From NCBI GenBank assembly GCA_900542575.1, contig UQOE01000014.1, positions 1 to 53,735 on the forward strand: a stretch of DNA of 53,735 nucleotides. Direction: 5' to 3'. Positions 15,633 through 24,615 of this stretch are shown here, in pieces. Under the pieces are notes generated by a model that saw only the letters and a list, made by a program, of their open reading frames with translations, had not been told where the DNA came from and made no database searches. The first letter of the stretch is position 1, and each line of letters begins with the position of its first letter. Position numbers and translations under genes: made by a program. Origin of the DNA: an uncultured Oscillospiraceae bacterium (GTDB taxonomy: Bacteria > Bacillota > Clostridia > Oscillospirales > Acutalibacteraceae).

Positions 15633-16814
15633 TTAGCCAAAATATTTTTGCATCAGGCTGTCATAGAGAAGTTGGGTTTCATCAATCGATTTTTGAATTG
15701 CAGCTTTGGATTTGTCGACTTTCTTCACAAATGAATAAAACTCTCTTTGCTTCTCAATCGGAGGTAATATAATAGTTGCTTTCAAAATCCCATCTTGTCC
15801 GATTGTAGTCATTGTTGCAGTTTTGGACTGAGCGATTATTTGTTTCCTGAAATAATCTGTAGTAGACAACACTTACATATATTCAGGAATACACTTATTC
15901 AAGTTGAGTGGCAGTCGAATTACATGGCATTCAAACAATGTATTATCAGGTGTGTTCTCAGGGACAATCGACGCCTTTCCAATTCCTTCAGCTACAAGAG
16001 AAGACCTGCAAAATAGCATGTCCCCATATCCGACTTTGTGCTTTTGAATATCTACATCTGATGCATTGGTACCTGGAAGCCCTTCAACTTGTGAATACAT
16101 CCGGTTTACTACATGAGCTACACCAAGAATGGCTACATTCCCATCTTCCACATATTCTTGACGTTTTGCGAAATAACCATTTGATGCTCTTCCACGAACA
16201 ACTGTCGATATATTGACTTTATCCCAGCCATATGGATTCGATACCGGATCCCCAAACATCTCGACAAATCGGGCTTTAGTCAAATAATCTAACATTTGCA
16301 ATTCTTTATTAAGTAGCGAAATTGCACATGTGGTTTTATCAAGTAATGAAACTATTTCATTTCTTTCGTCCTTGGATTTCAAATCGATTCTAATATTTCC
16401 AATATCTGAGAGACTAATCGAAGGGTATGATATGTCTTTTACAAGCCTATTTGGCCTATTCCTATTATAAATAAAGTAATATCTCAAATAATCAGAAATC
16501 TCATTATATGGAGTAATACAAGCAAGATGGCTTACAACATATGCATCCTCAGGAAGAACATAAACGTAACCTTTCAAGCATGACATCCCGCTTTTTGCAA
16601 ACAAAATCGTTCCCTTCGGATAAAGTCTAAGTCCGTATTCTTTTGCCACATTATCTGAAACTCTCTGAATGTCTTTTATTTGCTTACCTTCAGTTAATTC
16701 TCGCAGATTCCCAGCTTTTACAAAAGGAGTACCTTCCAAGCAAAAATCATTCCCTTGAGGAGCTCTTTGACCAGCACTAATCGCTGCAATGTCTTTTAGT
16801 TTCACATATTTCAT
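15633..16814 (-). pseudogene. HsdS specificity subunit interrupted by an in-frame TAA (upstream copy)
   Basis: The frame reads KYVKLKDIAAISAGQRAPQ (TRD1), the spacer TKARFVEMFGDPVSNPYGW, TRD2, and then CIPEYM followed by TAA at 15873-15875 (codon 314 of 394). The same frame continues VLSTTDYFRKQI and ends VDKSKAAIQKSIDETQLLYDSLMQKYFG-like, a complete HsdS C-terminus. A single TAT-to-TAA change would explain it. The product may be a truncated HsdS lacking the end of TRD2 and the conserved C-terminal helix. Start is 16 nt after hsdM, so it is the specificity gene of the main transcript. Confidence 0.8.
16247..16277. repeat. 31-bp direct repeat in hsdS spacer, copy 2
   Basis: Identical to 14046-14076 and in the same orientation, at the equivalent position of the upstream hsdS. 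Confidence 0.85.
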
Positions 16815-16830
16815 ATTGCACTCTCAAATA

Positions 16831-18342
16831 TCAATTTTCCTCTTCTTCCAGCATCTCGTTCAGATCATTCAGATCGGACGAGATTTCCATTTCCAGCTCG
16901 AACAGATTCGCCATGATTTCGCTCGTAGGCGGGTACTCCACTGGCGTGTACTCTATTTCCTTGTAGCGGTTAATGGACAAGTCATATTCGTTCTCGACGA
17001 TTTCCTGCTTGGGTACCAGGAAAGACTGTTCGGTGCGTTTGCGGTCGTGTTCGGCGTCGCGGTTCTTGAATCGCGTAAGGGTATCGGGGATATCGTTGTC
17101 CTCGATGGGGCTCCGCTTATCGTCCAGGCTGAAGCCATCGGCCTTCATGTCGTAGAACCAGACATCGTCTGTGCCGCCGTGGTTAGTCTTGGTAAAGATG
17201 AGAATTCCGGTAGAGACGCCGGCGTAGGGTTTGAACACGCCAGAAGGCATGGAGATGACCGCCTCCAGGCGCTGATTCTCCACCAGTTCTTTGCGCAGCG
17301 CTTTATGTGCCTTGGAAGAGCCAAATAATACGCCGTCAGGGACAATGCAGGCGCAGCGGCCGCCGACCTGAAGCATCTGAAGGAACAAATCCACGAACAG
17401 CAGCTCCGTCTTTTTAGTTTTACAAAGTTTAAGCAGGTCGGTGGAGACAATGTCGTAGTCCAGGGAGCCCTTGAACGGCGGATTAGCCAGGATAAGCGTG
17501 TACATGTTGCGGTCCGGGTTCTGGTCCGAGAGGCTGTCCCGGTACTCAATGCTCGGGTTGTCTATGCCATGGGTCATCATGTTCATGGCACCGATGCGAA
17601 GCATGGTGCGGTCCATGTCATAGCCATGGAACATGTTGTTCATGTAGTGCGCTTTCTTCTCTTTGTTGTAGAAGATTTCCTCTTTGCGGTGCTTTTTCAG
17701 GTACTCACCCGCTGCCACGAGGAAACCGGAGGTACCGCAGGCAGGGTCGCAGATAATGTCGTCGGCCTTCGGGTCCATGAGCTCAACCATCATGCGAATA
17801 ATGTGACGTGGCGTGCGAAACTGGCCGTTGACGCCGGAGTTGGCGAGCTTGGACAGAAGATACTCATAAATGTCGCCGCGGACGTCGGTGTCCTGGAGCC
17901 CCTCCATTTGGGTGTAGAGCTCGTCCATGGCATCTACAATTTTGGAGAGCATTAGTGGGGTCGGAATTTTGAAGATAGCGTCTCCCATGTACTTGGAATA
18001 GGCACTGTCTTTATCTCCATGCAGATTTTTTATGAATGGAAAAACATCGTCGGAGATGGTGGCATACATGCGTTCAGCCGGAAAGTCATGAAAGACAGAC
18101 CATTTTAGCTGTTTGCCATTGACCGTGCGTTCGCCAATTTGGACTTCATCGGCAAAGATGCTCTCATAGGGCAAGCCCAGCATGGCACCCTCTTTGGCAC
18201 GGCGATTGTCGCTGTCATCTAAGTCCCGAATAAACATGAGATACGTCATTTGCTCAATGACATCCAGCGGATTGGTCAGGCCGCCGGTCCAGAAAATTTC
18301 CCAGAGGCTGTCAATTTTGTTTTTCAGTTCTCCTGTAATCAT
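16831..18342 (-). CDS. hsdM: Type I DNA methyltransferase, M subunit
   Basis: The 503-residue N6-adenine methyltransferase subunit modifies the HsdS-defined site using S-adenosylmethionine. The N-terminal HsdM_N domain (GELKNKIDSLWEIFWTGG) is followed by motif I DPACGTSGFLVAAGEY (199-214) and the catalytic NPPF at 287-290. DALK-like C-terminal helices end with acidic LEEEEN. It is intact. Translation starts at ATG 18340-18342 behind AGGAGAACACC. It is the first gene of the locus; hsdS follows 16 nt downstream. Confidence 0.95.
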   Translation of the reverse strand: MITGELKNKIDSLWEIFWTGGLTNPLDVIEQMTYLMFIRDLDDSDNRRAKEGAMLGLPYESIFADEVQIGERTVNGKQLKWSVFHDFPAERMYATISDDVFPFIKNLHGDKDSAYSKYMGDAIFKIPTPLMLSKIVDAMDELYTQMEGLQDTDVRGDIYEYLLSKLANSGVNGQFRTPRHIIRMMVELMDPKADDIICDPACGTSGFLVAAGEYLKKHRKEEIFYNKEKKAHYMNNMFHGYDMDRTMLRIGAMNMMTHGIDNPSIEYRDSLSDQNPDRNMYTLILANPPFKGSLDYDIVSTDLLKLCKTKKTELLFVDLFLQMLQVGGRCACIVPDGVLFGSSKAHKALRKELVENQRLEAVISMPSGVFKPYAGVSTGILIFTKTNHGGTDDVWFYDMKADGFSLDDKRSPIEDNDIPDTLTRFKNRDAEHDRKRTEQSFLVPKQEIVENEYDLSINRYKEIEYTPVEYPPTSEIMANLFELEMEISSDLNDLNEMLEEEEN

Positions 18343-18508
18343 GGTGTTCTCCTATTTCTTTGAAATTTCGTGTTTATTTTACCATACTTCGGCGAAGCGG
18401 ACTGTCCGATAAATGGGCAGAACGAATTCGCAGCACAGTTCAGTATGCCCCCTATCTTCACTTTTGTTTTCCAAACGAAACACATTGTTTCAATCGCCTT
18501 CCCTCAAA

Positions 18509-18540
18509 TATCGTACGATAGTATTGGTTAAATAATTAAC
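18509..18540. promoter_or_regulatory. Palindrome TATCGTACGATA and Rex-like site GTTAA-N4-TTAAC
   Basis: A perfect 12-bp palindrome (18509-18520) is followed 6 bp later by GTTAAATAATTAAC (18527-18540), whose arms match the core of clostridial Rex (NADH-sensing) operators. Both lie just upstream of the ribosome binding site of the hydrolase/ene-reductase operon. The rest of 18343-18508 holds only the hsdM leader and a small CTTCG/CGAAG hairpin. Confidence 0.45.
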
Positions 18541-18559
18541 GAGGGAGAAGAGGATACTA

Positions 18560-19390
18560 TTGAGAAATAGCAATATCATTCACAAAGAATTCTCCTGCAC
18601 GCGAGATGGACTGAAAATCCGCGGCACGATGTTTCGCCCAGCAGGCACCTCAACATTTCCAATTGTAGTCGTCAGTCACGAGTTCATGATGAATCGTCTG
18701 ACCACACTGCGGTATGCATATATGTTTGCCAAGATGGGTTATGCGGCATTCTGCTACGACTTCAACGGCGGCGGCGAAATCTCGCAGAGTCAGGGAAAAA
18801 CCACTGAAATGTCCGTTATGACCGAAGTCAAAGATCTCAAGGCCGTGATTGCCTACGCAAAAGCGCAAGATTACACCGATGAAACGCACCTTACGCTGAT
18901 GGGCTGCAGCCAGGGCGGATTCGTCTCTGCCATCGTCGCCGCCGAATACGGTGTGGAGCAGGTGGAACGGCTCATTCTGTTCTATCCGGCTCTGTCCATC
19001 CCGGATGACGCACGCAAAGGTTCCATGATTTTCGCCCGGTTTGATCCGCAGAATGTCCCGAAGACGCTCTTCTGCGGGCCCATAATCCTGGGCCGTCAAT
19101 ATGTCCTGGACGTTCTCCATCTGGATCCATTTGAAATCATCAGCAAATATCGCGGCCCTGTGCTCCTGGTCCACGGCGATTTCGACCATATTGTCAACCA
19201 CTGCTATTCCGTAAAAGCCTATGAGGCATATGAAAAAGCAGATGAAGAGGCGCTTGCCGCAGGCGAAATTTCTGAGCTTCCGCTGATCGAATTTAAGACT
19301 ATTTCACATGGGGAGCACATGTTCCCGTTCCCGCCGCACAAAGTGGAAGCAATCAATACTGTAAAAGATTTTATGAGGAGATCCAAATAA
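18560..19390 (+). CDS. Alpha/beta hydrolase (serine hydrolase)
   Basis: A 276-residue cytoplasmic alpha/beta hydrolase without a signal peptide. The nucleophile elbow is GCSQGG; the acid and histidine of the triad are likely in LLVHGDFDHIV and ISHGEHMFP. It resembles bacterial acyl- or feruloyl-esterase-like hydrolases. The start is TTG at 18560 behind GAGGGAGAAGAGG. The stop overlaps the ATG of the ene-reductase by 1 nt (TAATG), indicating translational coupling. The pair suggests de-esterification followed by reduction of an unsaturated product, but the substrate is unknown. Confidence 0.85.
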   Translation: MRNSNIIHKEFSCTRDGLKIRGTMFRPAGTSTFPIVVVSHEFMMNRLTTLRYAYMFAKMGYAAFCYDFNGGGEISQSQGKTTEMSVMTEVKDLKAVIAYAKAQDYTDETHLTLMGCSQGGFVSAIVAAEYGVEQVERLILFYPALSIPDDARKGSMIFARFDPQNVPKTLFCGPIILGRQYVLDVLHLDPFEIISKYRGPVLLVHGDFDHIVNHCYSVKAYEAYEKADEEALAAGEISELPLIEFKTISHGEHMFPFPPHKVEAINTVKDFMRRSK

Positions 19391-21381
19391 TGAAATACCA
19401 AAAACTTTTCACCCCGATCAAAATTGGAAACGTTGAACTTCCAAACCGATATGCAATGGCGCCCATGGGGCCGCTCGGCCTGGGCGACTGCGAAGGCGGA
19501 TGGAATCAGCGCGGCATTGACTACTACACCCGCCGTGCTGCCGGCGGCACCGGCCTCATCATCACCGGCGTCACCTTCTCCGACAACGAAGTGGAGAAGC
19601 CCTCTTTTCCGAACACCCCCAATTCCACCTACAACCCGGTTCAGTTCGTCCGCACGAGTCGCGAGATGACGGAGCGCGTCCATGCCTACGGCTCCAAGAT
19701 CTTCCTGCAGATGTGCGGCGGTTTCGGCCGTGTTACCATTCCAACCAACCTCGGCGAGTTCCCGCCCGTCTCCGCCTCGGAAATTCCGCATCGCTGGCTC
19801 GATAAAATGTGCCGCGCGCTCACCGTGGAAGAAATCCACGGCATTGTAAAGAGCTTCGGCGAGGGCGCTTATAACGCGAAACGAGCCGGCTTTGACGGAG
19901 TGGAAATTCACGCCGTCCACGAGGGGTATCTGATTGATCAGTTTGCCATTAGCTTTTTCAATCACCGCACGGATGAGTACGGCGGAAGCCTCGAAAACCG
20001 ACTTCGCTTCGCAAAAGAAATCCGCGAAGAGATTGCCAAAACATGCGGCTGGGATTTTCCTGTCGCGATGCGTTTCTCTCTCAAATCCATGATCAAGGAC
20101 TGGCGGGAAGGCGCCCTGCCCGGCGAAGAATTTGAAGAAAAAGGCCGTGACATTCCAGAGGGCATTGAAGCGGCAAAGCTTTTGGAGAAATACGGCTATG
20201 ACGCCCTGGACGTCGATGCAGGCACCTATGACGCATGGTGGTGGAATCATCCGCCGATGTACATGGAGAAAGCACCGTATCGAAAGTTCGCAGAGATCGT
20301 AAAGCAGAATGTCGAGGTCCCCGTTATCATGGCGGGCCGCGTCGACAATCCAGATCTTGCGCTGGACTGCCTGGCAAACAATGTCTGCGATATTATCTCC
20401 CTCGGCCGTCCGCTGCTTGCCGATCCGGATATTGTCAATAAGATTCGAACCGGGAGAACGGAGCAGGTTCGTCCATGTATCAGCTGCCAGGAAGGCTGCA
20501 TGGGAAGAATTCAGACCTACTCGCTGATCAACTGCGCTGTCAATCCGCAGACCGGCAAAGAGCGTTCCGCTGCATATAATGCTGTGGTAAAGAAAAAGAA
20601 AGTCCTTATCGTAGGCGGCGGTGTTGCAGGATGCGAAGCGGCCAGAGTCCTGGCGGAACGCGGCCATGAGCCAGTTGTTTACGAAGCTGGCAGCCGTCTC
20701 GGCGGAAATCTGATTCCAGGCGGTGCCCCCGATTTTAAGGAAGACGATATTGCTCTTGCGGACTGGTATGCAGAAGAGCTGAATCGTCTGGGCGTTGAAA
20801 TTCATCTGAACACGCTGGCGACCGAGGAGACCGTGAAAGATCCTCAGTACGATACTGTCATCATTGCCACCGGATCGCGGCCGAAGAAATTTTCCCTCGG
20901 CGATGACGAGAAAGTCTATGCTGCAGAAGACGTCCTCACCGGCAAAAAAGACCCGGGCAGCTCGGTTGTGGTTGTCGGTGCCGGTCTCGTAGGCTGCGAA
21001 CTCGCTCTCGACCTCGCCCGCAAAGGAAAAGAGGTCCAGATTATCGAGGCTCTCGATAAAATCATGGCCGTCAACGGGCCCCTCTGCAGCGCCAACAAGG
21101 AAATGCTGGAACGGCTGATCCCGTTTAATGGCATCAAAGTTCAGTGCGGCGCCAAAGTTTCCAGTTTCAAAGACGGAGTACTGACGGCAGATGTCAATGG
21201 GGAAACCAAAACGTATCCGGCTGATTCCGTCGTCCTCTGCGTCGGCTACCGCAGTGAAAATACCCTGTACGAAACGGTAAAATATGATATCGACGAGCTG
21301 TATCTTCTCGGCGATGCCCGTAAAGTATCGAATATCATGTACGCCATCTGGGATGCCTACGAAGTTGCGAACCATATCTGA
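19390..21381 (+). CDS. Old Yellow Enzyme-type NADH:flavin oxidoreductase with Fe-S and FAD domains (FadH/BaiCD-like)
   Basis: The 663-residue enzyme combines an FMN TIM barrel (1-350), a [4Fe-4S] site (CISCQEGCMGRI...NCAVNP) and an FAD/NAD(P)H module. The last contains two Rossmann motifs, VLIVGGGVAGCEAARVL and SVVVVGAGLVGCELALDL. This is the architecture of 2,4-dienoyl-CoA reductase, and of BaiCD/BaiH and enoate reductases, which saturate activated C=C bonds in anaerobes. It is coupled to the hydrolase upstream and followed by a LysR gene 28 nt later. A Rex-like site at the operon front would fit redox control. The specific substrate cannot be read from sequence. Confidence 0.9.
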   Translation: MKYQKLFTPIKIGNVELPNRYAMAPMGPLGLGDCEGGWNQRGIDYYTRRAAGGTGLIITGVTFSDNEVEKPSFPNTPNSTYNPVQFVRTSREMTERVHAYGSKIFLQMCGGFGRVTIPTNLGEFPPVSASEIPHRWLDKMCRALTVEEIHGIVKSFGEGAYNAKRAGFDGVEIHAVHEGYLIDQFAISFFNHRTDEYGGSLENRLRFAKEIREEIAKTCGWDFPVAMRFSLKSMIKDWREGALPGEEFEEKGRDIPEGIEAAKLLEKYGYDALDVDAGTYDAWWWNHPPMYMEKAPYRKFAEIVKQNVEVPVIMAGRVDNPDLALDCLANNVCDIISLGRPLLADPDIVNKIRTGRTEQVRPCISCQEGCMGRIQTYSLINCAVNPQTGKERSAAYNAVVKKKKVLIVGGGVAGCEAARVLAERGHEPVVYEAGSRLGGNLIPGGAPDFKEDDIALADWYAEELNRLGVEIHLNTLATEETVKDPQYDTVIIATGSRPKKFSLGDDEKVYAAEDVLTGKKDPGSSVVVVGAGLVGCELALDLARKGKEVQIIEALDKIMAVNGPLCSANKEMLERLIPFNGIKVQCGAKVSSFKDGVLTADVNGETKTYPADSVVLCVGYRSENTLYETVKYDIDELYLLGDARKVSNIMYAIWDAYEVANHI

Positions 21382-21409
21382 TTCCTGCTAAACTGGCAGT
21401 GGTGATTGG

Positions 21410-22279
21410 ATGAATACAAAAGATCTGCGCTGCTACCAGATTGTCTATGAAGAGCGAAATATCAACAAGGCAGCGGAGAAATTGTTTATTTCTCCGCAGG
21501 GCCTTGGTCGAATTATCCGAAAGCTGGAAGAGGAATGGAATACCACCTTCTTTATTCGGACCAAACATGAACTGATTCCGACGGAGAGCGGGAAGATTTT
21601 CTATGAGCGTTCTATCCCCATCACTCGTCGTCTGCACCAAATACAGGAGGAAATCAACCAGGCTGAGACCGACGCGCGCCGAATCCGGATGGGTTATGCC
21701 ATTGGAGTTCTGAAAGCGCTGCCGGTTGATGCTATCTCCGAACTGATGCAGCGACATCCCGAGATCCTTTGTCAGTGGGATGAATATGAAAATGACGAGG
21801 TCATCCGCCGTGTCGCAGAATCGGAACTCGAGTGCGGATTTATAATCGGGAAACCGGACCAGAAAGAACTGGGATTCAAACTCATCCGGCATCAGCCGGT
21901 TGCTGTCTATGTCTGGAAAGGTCATCCACTCTTTGAGAAAGAAACGGTTTTCCTTTCCGACTTAAATCATCAGCCGCTCCTGACCATGAATGAGCGGTTC
22001 CACATTTTCGACAAATTCGTGGAAGCCTGTAAATCGGCTGGTTTCGCCCCGGATATCCGGGCCAAAACGATGGATGGGCAGGTACTCATGCAGCTTGCGT
22101 CCAAAAAAATCGGTCTCGCTGTCTCTCCTGTTTTCTATTCGGACTACCCTGAAAATTTAAAAGAGCTTCCCATCAGCGATTGTTTCACCTGGGATATCTA
22201 TGGAATTTACCGTTCGGATACCTCTTATGGTGAAATCATTCAGGAAGCGCTGCAGCTGTTTTATTCAGATCGTTCCTAG
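21410..22279 (+). CDS. LysR-family transcriptional regulator
   Basis: A 289-residue protein with an N-terminal winged HTH (YQIVYEERNINKAAEKLFIS then QGLGRIIRKLEEEW) and a periplasmic-binding-like effector domain. It lies 28 nt downstream of the ene-reductase in the same direction, so it is probably the third gene of the operon and an autoregulator rather than the usual divergent LysR. The ribosome binding site is weak (GGTGATTGG). A strong terminator follows. Confidence 0.88.
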   Translation: MNTKDLRCYQIVYEERNINKAAEKLFISPQGLGRIIRKLEEEWNTTFFIRTKHELIPTESGKIFYERSIPITRRLHQIQEEINQAETDARRIRMGYAIGVLKALPVDAISELMQRHPEILCQWDEYENDEVIRRVAESELECGFIIGKPDQKELGFKLIRHQPVAVYVWKGHPLFEKETVFLSDLNHQPLLTMNERFHIFDKFVEACKSAGFAPDIRAKTMDGQVLMQLASKKIGLAVSPVFYSDYPENLKELPISDCFTWDIYGIYRSDTSYGEIIQEALQLFYSDRS

Positions 22280-22286
22280 ATAAGAG

Positions 22287-22333
22287 CAGCGGCGAACCCG
22301 CAAATGTGGGTTCGCCGCTGGTTCTCTTTTTTT
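22287..22333 (+). terminator. Terminator after the LysR gene
   Basis: A perfect 13-bp stem (22287-22299 with 22308-22320) is followed by GTTCTCTTTTTTT. Confidence 0.92.
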
Positions 22334-22641
22334 ATTCCGTCCATTCCAGTTCCATTTGAACATGCGGAATGCCGTCTTCCAGGAACTCCCCGGAGGTCAC
22401 CCGGAAACCTTCCCTTTCGTAATATCCCTTTGCGTAGACCTGCGCCTCAATATAGATTTTCCGGCAGGGCATCTTCTCCTTGATTTGGACGATGCCCTCT
22501 TGCAGAAGTCGTCCGCCGAGGCCGGTTCCATGCTGCAGGGTCAGCACGCGTCCCATCTGCACAGCCTCCGGCGCAAGGTGCATCACAGCGTCCTCCGTTT
22601 CAACAGGTCTGCGTTGAATTGCAGTGAATCGCGCCGGCGAA
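22332..22641 (-). pseudogene. GNAT acetyltransferase fragment (ElaA-like), N-terminus missing
   Basis: The open frame encodes only the C-terminal part of a GNAT enzyme: AVQMGRVLTLQHGTGLGGRL (acetyl-CoA loop), KIYIEAQVYAKGYYEREGF and DGIPHVQMELEW. These match the end of ElaA-type acetyltransferases. The frame stays open upstream (FTAIQRRPVETED) but runs into the stop of the alcohol dehydrogenase gene, so about the first 50 residues are gone. Any start (22586 or nearby) would give an 84-residue fragment. Confidence 0.7.
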
Positions 22642-23808
22642 TCAGAAGGCGGCCCGGAAAATTTCTACGATGTCGTCTTTCGTAAGCGGTACGAAGCAGC
22701 CGACACAGCCTTCTGCAGCTTTCTCCGCCATTACCTCGAAATGCTCGTCGCTGTCGATGCCGACCACACGGAGATTGGCCGGAAGCTCCATCGTCTCAAA
22801 GAGGAAAGTTCTGGTTGCCTCAATTGCCTTTTTCGCGGCGCTCTCATTGTTATCATCCGCAATTTCCCAGACATTTCTGCCGTAAACCGCGAAGTTTTCT
22901 GCGGTGGAGGGATCTTTTTTCAGCACAAACTCCATCCAGACCGGGGTCAGAATGGCGAGCCCCTGTCCATGGGTGATATCGTAGAAGGCCGAAAGCTCGT
23001 GTTCCATCGGATGGACGCACCAGGCCGGCTGGCTTCCGGCGGCGACCAGGCCGTTGATGGCGTGGCTGGCAGCCCACATCAGATTGGCCCGCGCGTCGTA
23101 ATCATCTGGATGCGCAAGCGCAATGGGGCCGTACTTGATCATCGTTTTGAGCAGTCCCTCTGCAAAACGGGCCTGGACATCGGCGCCTTTCTCTTTTGTA
23201 AAGTAGTTTTCAAACGTGTGGCTCATCATGTCTGCCGTGCCAGCTGCGGTCTGCTTTTTGGAGACCGAGAAGGTATAGGTCGGATCCAGAACGGACATTG
23301 TAGGCTTGAGGACCTCTGCAGCAGTACCCCACTTTTCGTTTTTCGTCATATCGGAGATGACCGCAAATTCGTCCATCTCGGAGCCGGTGGCGGAGAGCGT
23401 CAGGACCGAAAAAATCGGAAGCGCTGCCTTAATTTTCGAGCCGTCTAAGACGAGGTCCCAGGCGTCACCGTCGTACTTTGCACCCGCCGCAACAACCTTT
23501 GCGCAGTCGATGGTGCTGCCACCGCCAATGGCGAGGACCATGTCGATGCCCTCCGCCTTGCACATGGATACGCCTTTCCGAACGGTCTCGATTTTCGGGT
23601 TCGGCTCTACACCCGAGAGCTCATACACGGAAACTCCGGCGTCTTTCAGGATTCGCACTGCATTGTCATATATTCCATTCCGTTTGATGCTGCCGCCGCC
23701 ATAGACGAGAAGCACCTTTGTGCCATAGTTTTTCAGCTCAGACAGATGAGAAATCTGCCCTTTGCCGAAATAGATTCTGGTCGGAACATAAAACATGAAA
23801 TTATACAT
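22642..23808 (-). CDS. Iron-containing alcohol dehydrogenase (butanol-dehydrogenase-like)
   Basis: The 388-residue group III alcohol dehydrogenase reduces aldehydes with NAD(P)H. It has the nucleotide site VLLVYGGGSIKRNGIYD and AIGGGSTIDCAKVVAAGA. The metal-binding stretch includes the histidines in AWCVHPMEHELSAFYDITHGQG. It resembles clostridial BDH proteins. The start ATG at 23806-23808 follows AGGAGGC; an upstream TTG/GTG that overlaps this site is rejected. It lies downstream of the glycosylase gene on the same strand, 81 bp apart. Its 3' end abuts a truncated GNAT gene. Confidence 0.92.
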   Translation of the reverse strand: MYNFMFYVPTRIYFGKGQISHLSELKNYGTKVLLVYGGGSIKRNGIYDNAVRILKDAGVSVYELSGVEPNPKIETVRKGVSMCKAEGIDMVLAIGGGSTIDCAKVVAAGAKYDGDAWDLVLDGSKIKAALPIFSVLTLSATGSEMDEFAVISDMTKNEKWGTAAEVLKPTMSVLDPTYTFSVSKKQTAAGTADMMSHTFENYFTKEKGADVQARFAEGLLKTMIKYGPIALAHPDDYDARANLMWAASHAINGLVAAGSQPAWCVHPMEHELSAFYDITHGQGLAILTPVWMEFVLKKDPSTAENFAVYGRNVWEIADDNNESAAKKAIEATRTFLFETMELPANLRVVGIDSDEHFEVMAEKAAEGCVGCFVPLTKDDIVEIFRAAF

Positions 23809-23889
23809 AAAATAGCCTCCTGCCATTGTTTTCTTCCCCTATTATATGGAAAAACGTTTCGGCGGAAAAGCAGGAGATTTCATGGATTA

Positions 23890-24474
23890 TCAGGAATTTT
23901 CTTTCAGAATTTCGCGGACCCGTTTCTGCAGTTCCGGCACCACTTCTTCCTCAAACCAGGGGTTCCTCGCCTGCCAGCGGAAGTTCAGCGGACTCGGGTG
24001 CACAATGGGGAAATACTTTGGCAAATACTCCTTATACGCAGCTACCGTTTCGGTCAGATTCTTCTTTTTATTTTCCCTAAGATAATAATCCATTGAATAT
24101 TTCCCAATCAGAATCGTGAGCTGGATGTCCGGCATCATGCCCAGAATTTCCGGATGATATTCTTTCGCAATGAATTTTCTGGGAGGCAGATCGCCGGATT
24201 TGCCCTTGCCGGGATAATAGAAGTCCATCGGGACAATGGCAATTGCCGGGGAGTAGAAAACATCCCGGTCGATCCCCATCCAACGCATCAGCTTTTCGCC
24301 CGACTTGTCGTTGAACGGAATCCCGCTCTCCTCAACTTTTCGGCCCGGGGCCTGTCCAATGATCAGGATTTTTGCGTCGCCGCTGACCTGAAAAACGGGA
24401 GAGATCCCGCGCTCCGTATAGGACTGGTTTCGTTCATCCGCCTTCAGTTTCTCTGTAATCTCTTCTGCTGTCAT
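23890..24474 (-). CDS. Uracil-DNA glycosylase family protein
   Basis: A 194-residue UDG-superfamily protein. The glycosylase motif is IIGQAPGRKVEESGIPFNDKSG, and the C-terminal DNA-contact loop is VHPSPLNFRW. The GQAPG form belongs to the DUF4918/SMUG2 or family 4-like groups rather than Ung. It probably removes uracil or related damaged bases. The start follows GAAAGGAGCGG. No Fe-S cysteine cluster is visible, so a family 4 assignment is not supported. Confidence 0.8.
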   Translation of the reverse strand: MTAEEITEKLKADERNQSYTERGISPVFQVSGDAKILIIGQAPGRKVEESGIPFNDKSGEKLMRWMGIDRDVFYSPAIAIVPMDFYYPGKGKSGDLPPRKFIAKEYHPEILGMMPDIQLTILIGKYSMDYYLRENKKKNLTETVAAYKEYLPKYFPIVHPSPLNFRWQARNPWFEEEVVPELQKRVREILKENS

Positions 24475-24564
24475 TGGAAATGCCGCTCCTTTCGGTTCTT
24501 TTCAGAACTATCATACTATTTTTGGAGGAATAAATATGTTGGGAAAGCAACGCATCAGGGGAAG

Positions 24565-24602
24565 AAAAAGGATGCCCTCCTGAATGATACAGGAAAGCAT
24601 CC
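24565..24602 (-). terminator. Terminator after the TIGR04076-like gene
   Basis: GGATGC pairs with GCATCC, with an inner CCTG/CAGG stem, and TTTTTC follows on the minus strand. Confidence 0.6.
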
Positions 24603-24615
24603 ATTTCGAAACATG

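Noticed and set aside
19219..21375. 718-codon minus-strand frame
   Set aside because: Antisense to the Old Yellow Enzyme gene; an artefact of codon bias in the real gene.
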